A stretch of DNA of 5,472 bases from Gammaproteobacteria bacterium. GTDB taxonomy: Bacteria > Pseudomonadota > Gammaproteobacteria > Enterobacterales > Psychrobiaceae. Location of the stretch: positions 1 to 5,472 of the forward strand of contig JABSRS010000257.1 in NCBI GenBank assembly GCA_013214885.1, read 5' to 3'. The translations under genes were made by a program, and so were the position numbers. The notes under the pieces are model-generated. The model did not search any database. It saw only the letters and a list, made by a program, of their open reading frames with translations, and was not told where the DNA came from. Below are positions 1 to 4,516 of the stretch, in pieces; position 1 is the first letter of the stretch, and each line of letters opens with the position of its first letter.

Positions 1-142
1 CTTAAAGCGTGAATAAAATCTTCTTTACCTTTAGAAATATCGCCATCAACAGCTTAGATAAAATTGCCCATGGTCGGTAATTTCCGCCCAAATTATAAGA
101 GCTTAAAGGCTCGAACCTGCTCCTATTTGAGCAAGTTGAGCA
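1..142. other. Left flank, no gene recognised
   Basis: No supported gene. Homology to the intact rep gene begins only at about base 143. A short reverse-strand reading near bases 1-45 (DGDISKGKEDFIHAL) looks protein-like but is preceded by a stop and cannot be assigned. An 11-bp motif, TGGTCGGTAAT, occurs at 71-81 and again at 165-175 inside the rep relic. This may be chance or a trace of a local duplication at the breakpoint. The stretch may be the relic of whatever broke the upstream element. Confidence 0.3.
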
Positions 143-464
143 CCAGAAGGAAAAGCATCTCAACTGGTCGGTAATGGTTCTGAAATTACGGCAATTGATT
201 GTCCTGTTAACCATGAAGTAGGCAAGGGGAACGAGCAATCATTTATTCGCGGCATGTCATCAATGCAAATTGGGCGAGGGCGCAAACCTAAACTTTACCC
301 CGATGGAAATACCTGCAACTGGGGCGAAGCGTCAACTTGGAACATGACCAAACTTTATAATAAAGCAGTCGAACTTAAACGAAATTTACAAAAAAAATGA
401 ACGAAAAAAAGACATAATTAAACCGAGAACGCTTAGTCATACTAATGATTTTATTAACTATTGT
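143..464 (+). pseudogene. Fragment of filamentous-phage replication initiator (rep relic)
   Basis: This is a decayed second copy of the rep gene at 3053-4201. It aligns with bases 3401-3720 of that gene, including the blocks QSFIRGMSSMQIGRGRKPK and TWNMTKLYNKA, so it keeps the tyrosine region that is probably catalytic. The 5' third and the 3' part are missing. An extra A in the A-run near 390-397 shifts the frame and creates TGA at 398-400. In the shifted frame the similarity continues (ERKKDII, then FINYC) to a TAA at 465-467. The next bases match the ssDNA-binding protein gene, so roughly 580 bp of the ancestral element have been deleted at about 465. Many differences from the intact copy are synonymous, so the two elements diverged while functional and decay came later. 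It is not expected to make a working protein. Confidence 0.9.
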
Positions 465-467
465 TAA

Positions 468-557
468 TTTAACGAACAAATAGCTTACGCTTATTTAGGC
501 GGTGGATTTCCTGTTGAAATGAAGCTCTCCATTCAAGACGCTCAGCTGACATATGGA
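468..557 (+). pseudogene. Fragment of gene V-like ssDNA-binding protein
   Basis: Thirty codons read FNEQIAYAYLGGGFP then VEMKLSIQDAQLTYG. They match residues 29-58 of the intact ssDNA-binding protein encoded at 4213-4494, with conservative changes. Both ends of the gene are missing. The left edge is fused directly to the rep relic by a deletion. The right edge breaks at about 557, after which the sequence is an unrelated reading frame. The fragment's own frame runs on to TAG at 588-590 without family similarity. It has no start codon or ribosome binding site. Confidence 0.88.
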
Positions 558-1014
558 AAGAAACGATTCGATTTACTGGCGGCTCGTTAGCTGGTCACGT
601 TGAAGAAAACGTAAAGACCAGATTACTAGCACCAAGAATTGAAAATCAGATGGGCATGTGGATTCGAGAAAATGATGACGGTTCAGCACACATAATGTCG
701 CATGGTCAGCCAGATTCAAACTGGAATTACTTTAAAGTTGAGATCTACGAGAAACAAGAACGACTCAGTGATCAAGAACCATTTATAAATACGTTGGCCA
801 CGAAGAAGTTTCACGATGTTAATCTAAAACTAAACAAGGTAAGAATCGAGCCGTTACAGATCAAGATAATCTTTTGTCAGCAGATTTTGTTGAAGTCGAT
901 AAACAAAACTTCATTGGTTATGCAAAAACATTCGCATGCTTGAAAGAACTCGAATACTTGAAGTCAGATAAAACATTAAGAATCAAACGTCTAAATAGAA
1001 CTCGCGCTATGTAA
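551..1014 (+). pseudogene. Frameshifted unknown gene in the accessory slot
   Basis: I do not recognise this protein. One frame is open from about 518 and protein-like from 551 (WKETIRFTGGSLAGHVEENV), with internal ATGs at 650 and 656, and its last stretch before 943 looks like out-of-frame noise. A second frame, open from 823, reads convincingly (NRAVTDQDNLLSADFVEV, then LKELEYLKSDKTLRIKRLN) and stops at TAA 1012-1014, inside the direct repeat. The simplest reading is one gene of about 150 codons or more with a single frameshift between about 820 and 838 and a lost 5' end. It lies between the ssDNA-binding protein relic and the repeat, the same slot as the zinc-ribbon gene at 4517-4819 in the intact element, so it was probably that element's accessory gene. 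No signal peptide, membrane segment or metal-binding cluster is evident. Confidence 0.55.
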
Positions 1015-1080
1015 AATCTACAGTAACTATACTGGCATAACATTTCAGATTTCACGTAGCGCACAGGATTTTGATATCAA
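1004..1080 (+). repeat. 77-bp direct repeat, copy 1, with forked hairpin
   Basis: It matches 4837-4913 at 75 of 77 positions; the differences are at 1046 (C/T) and 1068 (A/T). An imperfect inverted repeat pairs 1004-1019 with 1047-1062, and a small inner stem CAGTA/TACTG with a 4-base loop lies inside the large loop. Both copies sit just after the last gene of a rep-ssb operon. Possible roles are a structured single-strand signal (packaging or complementary-strand synthesis), a transcription stop, or both. Weaker similarity continues on the right (TTTCAAACC) to about 1101. Confidence 0.9.
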
Positions 1081-1124
1081 TAACGAAATTTCAAACCGGA
1101 CATCTCTATCTGGGTTGATACAGC

Positions 1125-1233
1125 ACTGCGCATAATACATCATGATTATGTTAAACATTTACCTGTTTGCAATACTGGCACAGGCAAACAGGCCACGTAG
1201 TGGTATTTATACATAATCCGCATTATGCGAAGT
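1125..1233 (+). other. Candidate attP: paired inverted dif-like XerC/XerD sites forming a forked hairpin
   Basis: Site 1 (1125-1156) is ACTGCGCATAA, a 10-base spacer, then TTATGTTAAAC. Site 2, read on the minus strand (1233-1206), is ACTTCGCATAA, a 6-base centre TGCGGA, then TTATGTATAAA, which is exactly the 11+6+11 layout of a dif site. Compared with E. coli dif (arms GGTGCGCATAA and TTATGTTAAAT), all four arms are clearly related. Because the sites are inverted, the single strand can fold. The XerC arms pair at 10 of 11 positions and the XerD arms at 8 of 11, with an unequal central bubble, and a perfect 9-bp inner stem (1162-1170 with 1184-1192) closes the tip. This is the known plan of the CTXphi attP, which host XerC/XerD act on while it is single-stranded. 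Which chromosomal junction it represents cannot be told from this window. Confidence 0.85.
1162..1192 (+). repeat. Inner hairpin of attP
   Basis: CCTGTTTGC pairs perfectly with GCAAACAGG across a 13-base loop. It lies between the two dif-like sites and forms the apical part of the folded attP. A tiny CCAC/GTGG stem (1193-1203) follows immediately. Confidence 0.8.
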
Positions 1234-1313
1234 GAAAATTGAGTTGCCCTTGAATTCTGATTAGTTAATCCTCATCTATTTGTTTTACAACATAAAATAT
1301 ATGAGGCCTATAC

Positions 1314-1562
1314 ATGTCAGCAGATAACACAGATTTTAACTTTTCGGATATCATTCCGCTTAAATCAAGATCAGAAGGTATGACATCTTTTTCACAGAAG
1401 TCTGATACAGCTAAACGTGAAATAGCTGTCGTAGCAGCACTTCAAATTTTAAATTCACATGCTAAATCAGCAGATTCTAATCATGTACTTACTACCTTTG
1501 GTGAATATTTACCGTACATGACTAAGGTGATTCTGGATGCTTTAGAAGGTGAGGAACAATAA
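1314..1562 (+). CDS. Small hypothetical protein, 82 aa, between attP and the replication origin
   Basis: Unrecognised. The ATG at 1314 is preceded by TGAGG at 1302-1306, a good ribosome binding site 7 bases upstream. The protein is soluble, without cysteines, signal peptide or membrane segment. The first 25-30 residues are polar and probably flexible. Residues from about 33 to the end look helical, with a hydrophobic stretch EIAVVAALQIL and an acidic tail ALEGEEQ. It stops 14 bases before the (+)-origin hairpin, so transcription of this gene would run into the origin. It sits on the virion strand in the same direction as rep but is separated from it by a reverse-strand gene and a long intergenic region, so it is probably a separate transcript. 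No strong sigma70 promoter was found in the 80 bases upstream. A role in regulation, or in an accessory function such as superinfection control, is only a guess from position. Confidence 0.65.
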   Translation: MSADNTDFNFSDIIPLKSRSEGMTSFSQKSDTAKREIAVVAALQILNSHAKSADSNHVLTTFGEYLPYMTKVILDALEGEEQ

Positions 1563-1576
1563 ATATTTATGATTGT

Positions 1577-1621
1577 AGAGTACACTATCTTTAATAGTGT
1601 ACTCTTGTCTAATATTTAGAC
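1577..1621 (+). other. Filamentous-phage (+)-strand origin with gene II-type nick site
   Basis: A perfect 12-bp inverted repeat (1577-1588 with 1594-1605, 5-base loop CTTTA) is followed by a second perfect inverted repeat, GTCTAA-TAT-TTAGAC (1607-1621). The segment 1589-1608 differs from the Ff (f1/M13) origin CTTTAATAGTGGACTCTTGT, recalled from memory, at a single base. The preceding arm GAGTACAC occupies the place of f1 GAGTCCAC, and the second repeat occupies the place of the f1 pII-binding repeat (GTTCC-N5-GGAAC). By analogy, the initiator nicks the top strand between 1592 (T) and 1593 (A), so the top strand is the virion strand. This fits the co-directional rep gene at 3053-4201, whose product is a pII homologue. 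The hairpin lacks a U-tract, which argues against a simple terminator. Confidence 0.88.
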
Positions 1622-1708
1622 TTTATCCAGTGGTTTCTTGTTTTTATACAGTGTTATCAAAACCCGATATTTATCCATCAAATACCAGATTTGATTTTGT
1701 AGTGTATT
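1622..1708. other. AT-rich segment downstream of the (+) origin
   Basis: No gene is seen. In Ff phages the stretch after the nick site is an AT-rich enhancer of initiation, and this 87-bp AT-rich segment is in the equivalent place. I see no clear IHF consensus in it. It also forms the downstream region of the convergent reverse-strand gene. Confidence 0.3.
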
Positions 1709-1948
1709 TTAGCTCAAATCTACAGTAATTTTTTGAAAACCAATCTTCTGCGCATTAGACACCGCTGCATCAATCGTTTTGAATGACCTTGGTACATTGG
1801 ACTCCTCACGTTGTGAAGTCATCACATGCGCCTCCTTGTTGCCATTTACAGCTATTAGAATGAATCCCTGCATCAATGGGGCACGTTTAATTGTCACTGA
1901 CTTTAAACCGCCATTATCAAAGATCACTTTTAATTCTTTCAATTCCAT
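1709..1948 (-). CDS. Small plasmid RepB/ParC-like protein, 79 aa
   Basis: This is a compact soluble protein with no membrane segment. Its pattern is an N-terminal MELKELKVIFDNGGLKSVTI strand/turn, a central polar segment with TSQREES, then RSFKTIDAAVSNAQKIGF and a terminal strand KITVDLS. From memory, this R-x-FKT-DAA...IGF pattern is shared by small proteins annotated as 'plasmid replication protein RepB' or 'ParC family partition-associated', common on gammaproteobacterial plasmids and small phages; their biochemical role is not established. ATG is at 1948 with GGAG (1956-1959, minus strand) 7 bases upstream, and a perfect TATAAT lies further up. The gene runs against the rest of the element, convergent with the origin and orf82 and just upstream of the intergenic region. 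An auxiliary role in replication or copy control is inferred from family and position. Confidence 0.75.
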   Translation of the reverse strand: MELKELKVIFDNGGLKSVTIKRAPLMQGFILIAVNGNKEAHVMTSQREESNVPRSFKTIDAAVSNAQKIGFQKITVDLS

Positions 1949-1986
1949 ATCAAAACTCCATTATGATTGGTCAAAACTAGGATTTG

Positions 1987-1992
1987 ATTATA
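1987..1992 (-). promoter_or_regulatory. -10 box for the 79-aa gene
   Basis: The minus strand reads TATAAT, a perfect sigma70 -10, about 39 bases before the ATG. The -35 hexamer at 17-bp spacing is GTATCA (2015-2010), a 3 of 6 match, so the promoter may be moderate or regulated. Confidence 0.5.
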
Positions 1993-2147
1993 ACATTAAA
2001 TACCCAAAATGATACATCAAAATCTACATTTGATTGAGGGTTTTATTTATGACGTGATTTTCGAGGGCGAAGGCTGAGCAACGAGAAAACACGGATATAA
2101 ATATACCCGTTCATCAATAATGGTACTTTTATAGACAAAATAACACC

Positions 2148-2161
2148 TGTCACATGTGACA
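2148..2161. repeat. Perfect 14-bp palindrome TGTCACATGTGACA
   Basis: TGTCA-CATG-TGACA is fully symmetric, in the style of a dimeric regulator's operator. No gene start lies immediately next to it, the nearest being the 79-aa gene about 200 bp away. Its binding partner is unknown. Confidence 0.5.
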
Positions 2162-2373
2162 CCATGCGAACTTGTGAGCATATAAGCCACTGCACCACAT
2201 TAATTAAGTCCACTTGCCGTATCTGGCGGGACTCGCGAAGCGATTCAACTATCAAAGTAATAATTAACCCTTCATCACTGCCAAACCTATTTTTAAGCTA
2301 AGATTGTGCGTCCATGCCTATCTTTTTAGTGCAATTCTAACTTTCACCGCAATACCATTAAAACACGTTCAGC

Positions 2374-2446
2374 AGGCCAATGATGAGCATTTAGGGAAGG
2401 GGCCCCGTTTCGTCGGGGAAGGGTTCCTAAAGCGCAAGAATGGCCT
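2374..2446 (+). repeat. Three-tier hairpin, candidate (-)-origin or packaging signal
   Basis: The outer stem is AGGCCA/TGGCCT (2374-2379 with 2441-2446). The middle stem is GC(A)TTTAGG/CCTAAAGC (2387-2395 with 2426-2433, one bulged A). The inner stem is CCCCG/CGGGG (2403-2407 with 2414-2418) with loop TTTCGT. Purine-rich internal loops of equal length separate the inner tiers. The GC-rich tip stands out in otherwise AT-rich DNA. The structure fits a single-strand signal better than a terminator, since no T-run follows on either side. Confidence 0.55.
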
Positions 2447-2477
2447 AAGCCATGATGTGCGATTTTGACGGTTTTTA

Positions 2478-2504
2478 AGTTTGGGTTCCTGTAACACCCA
2501 AACT
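2478..2504. repeat. 9-bp perfect stem-loop
   Basis: AGTTTGGGT pairs with ACCCAAACT across a 9-base loop. It lies about 60 bases beyond the stop of the reverse-strand repressor, but no T-run follows on the minus strand, so terminator function is doubtful. It may be another element of the single-strand replication or packaging region. Confidence 0.5.
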
Positions 2505-2507
2505 AAC

Positions 2508-2533
2508 TCCGGACATCCGGACTTTATCCGGAC
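2508..2533. repeat. Three TCCGGAC iteron-like repeats
   Basis: TCCGGAC occurs at 2508-2514, 2516-2522 and 2527-2533, with start spacings of 8 and 11 bp. The TCCGGA core is itself palindromic, so each unit could bind a symmetric protein. The cluster lies just after the repressor gene and next to the hairpins of the intergenic region. Confidence 0.55.
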
Positions 2534-2565
2534 TCCAATTGACAAATAATCTCGTTTGAACGACA

Positions 2566-2937
2566 TTACTTATTCAGCAATTCTTGAGGCATTGCTGAAC
2601 ATTTATTAAGGGCTTTTAAGAATTCTATTTCATCTTCGACATGCTCATAAATGGTTATCATCATGTCGATATCACTTACAAATAGCTTCAGCTTACTAAG
2701 TTCCGTCATGAATGGTACAGGGCTATCTAAGTGCTTTATGAGTTCACCGCTACATATCTCTTTTTCGGTTACTTTCAGAATTTCAGCTAACTTTTTTACA
2801 TTGCTAGCTTTAGGTTCATTCTTCCCATTTTCCCATTTCATATAAGTTTGAGTTGTCACACCAACATATTCGGCTATATCAGCCTGTTTTAGGTTTAAGT
2901 TCGCTCGACTCTCTTTTAATACATCTTGCAACATCAT
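2566..2937 (-). CDS. Xre/Cro-family phage repressor, RstR-like in position
   Basis: This 123-aa DNA-binding protein has an N-terminal helix-turn-helix of the Xre/Cro/C1 type. Residues 16-43 include KQADIAEYVGVTTQTYMKWE, followed by NGKNEPK, then the helix ASNVKKLAEILKVT typical of HTH_3 domains. The C-terminal half (about 70-123) is helical and acidic and probably dimerises. No protease motif is apparent, so autocleavage is unlikely, as in RstR of CTXphi. There are two adjacent ATGs (2937 and 2934). GAGGGG lies 4 bases before the first and 7 before the second, so the second may be the true start. The gene diverges from rep with about 115 bp between them, the classic place for an inovirus immunity repressor that silences the rep promoter and sets superinfection immunity. 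Function is inferred from fold and position; it does not obviously match RstR in sequence outside the HTH. Confidence 0.9.
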   Translation of the reverse strand: MMLQDVLKESRANLNLKQADIAEYVGVTTQTYMKWENGKNEPKASNVKKLAEILKVTEKEICSGELIKHLDSPVPFMTELSKLKLFVSDIDMMITIYEHVEDEIEFLKALNKCSAMPQELLNK

Positions 2938-2965
2938 TTAGCCCCTCTAGGTATCTTTATTCATT

Positions 2966-2971
2966 AGTATA
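2966..2971 (-). promoter_or_regulatory. -10 box for the repressor gene
   Basis: The minus strand reads TATACT, a 5 of 6 match to the sigma70 -10, about 30 bases before the start codons. The -35 at 17-bp spacing is poor, so repressor or host factors may affect its use. It lies close to the divergent rep promoter, so mutual control is likely. Confidence 0.4.
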
Positions 2972-2994
2972 CATGCCTTTTTAGACATATTTAC

Positions 2995-3023
2995 TTTACA
3001 TCTCCCTTTTCATTGTTTAAAGT
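2995..3023 (+). promoter_or_regulatory. Probable rep promoter
   Basis: TTTACA (2995-3000), a 17-bp spacer and TAAAGT (3018-3023) give a plausible sigma70 promoter with transcription from about 3030, leaving a leader of about 23 bases before the ATG at 3053. An imperfect inverted pair, TTTAGACA (about 2979-2986) and TGTCTTAAA (about 3023-3031), flanks it and is a candidate repressor operator, though weak. Confidence 0.45.
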
Positions 3024-3052
3024 GTCTTAAATCATACTTGACAGGGTTTTTA

Positions 3053-4201
3053 ATGAATCAGTTTTTTATAGATCGTCTCTTCATACAGCAAGACCACTTA
3101 CAAGGCGGATTACCCCTTGTAGGTCGTCATGTGATTGAAAGAATAGATCTAGAAACTGGTGAAAGAATGCCGCCATCTGTCAATCAAAAGATCATTGAAG
3201 GTTCATTTTCAACAAAGCTAACTATCCGTTGTGATGGTACTAGGGTTCGAGTTGAAGGCAATCCTTCTCGCTGGCAACGTATGGATAACTTATTTGGCCT
3301 TACAACATTAGATGAATGTATAGATGTTTATAACCATATTTTACTAAAGCATGGTTTACCACCGTTTACTAAAAATACCCGTATGTATCACCGTCAAACG
3401 CCAGAGGGGAAGCCTTCTCAGCTTGTTGGTAATGGCGCGGAAATTACAGGTATTGACTGGACGGTTAACCATAAAGTAGGCAAGGGGAATGAACAATCTT
3501 TCATACGTGGCATGTCGTCTATGCAAATTGGGCGAGGGCGCAAACCTAAACTTTATCCTGATGGAAATACATGTAACTGGGGTGAATCATCAACGTGGAA
3601 TATGACTAAACTTTATAACAAAGCTATTGAACTTAAACGACATTTAAAAAAAGACGAACGAAAAAAAGATATTATACAGCCAGAACGCCTGACCTATATA
3701 AACAGCTTAATTGAGTATTGCGAAAAACATGGTGTAGTTCGTGAAGAACACAGCTTACGTCAATCACTCCTTAAACGATACAACTTGCAATTCTATGGCG
3801 CTGTAGCTGAAAAAGACTTCATGCCACATCTTAAAGAGATCGATAACGCTATGAACACTATACATATTTCACACGATGAACATCAGTCTATTGCAGACCA
3901 ACTTATAGCAAATTCTGTAGTTAAAAGCCGTCAAGCAGCCAATGCAACGCAGTGTTACGCTTTATTGTGGCAACAAGGTACTGATTTAAGAAGTACGCTT
4001 TCTAACAGCCAATTTTACGAGCATAAATCACGTCTAAAAAAAATAGGGATAGATATCGGTCAGCAATTTGATGTAAGCCGCATTTGCCCAACACTAAAAC
4101 GTTCAGAAGTCATTGAAGTAAGTCCGTTATCAGTACCTGATTGGTATCAATTACCAGTCGTTGCACAATCAAATATATTACCATTTAAAGCTTATGCCTA
4201 G
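3053..4201 (+). CDS. Filamentous-phage replication initiator, gene II/X (Phage_CRI) family
   Basis: This 382-aa rolling-circle initiator is expected to nick the virion strand at the 1577-1621 origin and stay attached through a tyrosine. It resembles Ff pII (410 aa) along its length: VEGNPSRW...NLFGLTTL (residues 67-86) against EIKASPAKV...NVFGTTDL, AEITGIDWTVNHK (129-141) against TTISRIDATFSAR, TWNMTKLYNKAIELKRH (181-197) against the pII segment with AYLKHVELQH, and VPDWYQLPVV near the C-terminus against QPDWYNEPVL. Tyr188 in KLYNKAIEL aligns with the tyrosine of the pII YLKHVEL segment and is the likely nucleophile. RstA of CTXphi belongs to the same group. I chose ATG 3053 because AGGG (3043-3046) lies 6 bases upstream; an in-frame TTG at 3038 is possible but has no good ribosome binding site. 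The stop codon overlaps the ribosome binding site of the next gene, implying translational coupling. A decayed second copy lies at 143-464. Confidence 0.95.
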   Translation: MNQFFIDRLFIQQDHLQGGLPLVGRHVIERIDLETGERMPPSVNQKIIEGSFSTKLTIRCDGTRVRVEGNPSRWQRMDNLFGLTTLDECIDVYNHILLKHGLPPFTKNTRMYHRQTPEGKPSQLVGNGAEITGIDWTVNHKVGKGNEQSFIRGMSSMQIGRGRKPKLYPDGNTCNWGESSTWNMTKLYNKAIELKRHLKKDERKKDIIQPERLTYINSLIEYCEKHGVVREEHSLRQSLLKRYNLQFYGAVAEKDFMPHLKEIDNAMNTIHISHDEHQSIADQLIANSVVKSRQAANATQCYALLWQQGTDLRSTLSNSQFYEHKSRLKKIGIDIGQQFDVSRICPTLKRSEVIEVSPLSVPDWYQLPVVAQSNILPFKAYA

Positions 4202-4212
4202 GAGGCTGTTAC

Positions 4213-4494
4213 ATGTTACAGATAGAAATCTTTCCAGAAAATGTTGTACTAATTACTCGAACTTTACCATCTAAAGACGGTAAACCCGGTCGAAGCTTCA
4301 ACGAACAAATTGCATATGCTCATTTAGGCGGTAAATTTCCCGTTGAAATGAAGTTATCAGTTCAAGACGGTCAATTGCCATATGGTGTTGGAACGTATTC
4401 AGTTGATGCCTCAAGTTTCGCGATTAATAACTACGGTGGCCTAGAGCTAAAACGCTTTGGACTAACAATCAAACCAATAGAATTAGACCTTTAA
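4213..4494 (+). CDS. Gene V-like single-stranded DNA-binding protein
   Basis: This 93-aa protein belongs to the helix-destabilising (Phage_DNA_bind) family of f1 gene V protein (87 aa). Colinear matches are IEIFPENVVLITR against VEIKPSQAQFTTR, FNEQIAYAHLG against LNEQLCYVDLG, FPVEMKLSVQDGQLPYGVGTY against YPVLVKITLDEGQPAYAPGLY, and SSFAINNYGGL then RFGL against SSFKVGQFGSL then RLRL. Tyr35 and Phe42 fall at the f1 aromatic positions 34 and 41 that stack on bases, and Arg16 is also kept. The role is to coat newly made virion strands in the cytoplasm, stopping complementary-strand synthesis and preparing them for packaging; in f1 it also represses translation of gene II. A strong TAGGAGG site (4199-4205) overlaps the rep stop codon, with ATG 8 bases later, so it is co-expressed with rep. 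A relic copy lies at 468-557. Confidence 0.95.
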   Translation: MLQIEIFPENVVLITRTLPSKDGKPGRSFNEQIAYAHLGGKFPVEMKLSVQDGQLPYGVGTYSVDASSFAINNYGGLELKRFGLTIKPIELDL

Positions 4495-4516
4495 TTTTCA
4501 ATATCAAGGACGAACC

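Larger units (their letters stand above)
2013..2565. other. Structured intergenic region of the element
   Basis: This 550-bp stretch has no convincing gene. The two reverse-strand frames that are open here have poor starts or cross the hairpins. It holds an imperfect palindrome (2091-2110), a perfect 14-bp palindrome (2148-2161), a three-tier hairpin with a GC-rich tip (2374-2446), a 9-bp stem-loop (2478-2504) and three TCCGGAC repeats (2508-2533). Filamentous phages keep the complementary-strand origin and packaging signal in such hairpin-rich intergenic DNA, so these functions probably lie here. Which hairpin does which cannot be decided from sequence. Confidence 0.5.

Noticed and set aside
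1..45. Transposase remnant on the reverse strand (DGDISKGKEDF)
   Set aside because: A vague resemblance to IS110-type N-termini only. It is too short, has a stop just upstream, and no terminal repeats are present.
2..238. Reverse-strand open frame of 78 codons
   Set aside because: It runs antisense over the rep relic, which has clear similarity on the plus strand.
1004..1080. The 77-bp repeat as an integron attC or a dif site
   Set aside because: It lacks the attC core boxes and has only one weak GCATAA-like arm. Its symmetry is that of a hairpin, and convincing dif-like sites are nearby at 1125-1233.
1577..1605. Rho-independent terminator after the 82-aa gene
   Set aside because: The stem is perfect, but no T-run follows and the loop and right arm match the Ff nick site, so an origin is the better explanation. 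It may still slow transcription.
1779..2012. Plus-strand open frame of 77 codons
   Set aside because: Antisense to the 79-aa gene, which has a good ribosome binding site, a TATAAT and family-like sequence.
2043..2255. Reverse-strand open frame of 70 codons
   Set aside because: It starts only at TTG without a ribosome binding site, crosses two palindromes, and its translation has no domain pattern. Intergenic DNA is more likely, though a conserved small gene cannot be fully excluded.
2369..2566. Reverse-strand open frame of 65 codons overlapping the repressor stop as TAATG
   Set aside because: The overlap is suggestive of coupling, but the frame runs through the TCCGGAC repeats and both hairpins, and the peptide is of the low-complexity basic type expected from such DNA.
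2651..2845. Plus-strand open frame of 64 codons
   Set aside because: Antisense shadow of the repressor gene.
3038..3052. Upstream TTG start for rep
   Set aside because: The ATG at 3053 has AGGG at ideal spacing; the TTG has no comparable site.
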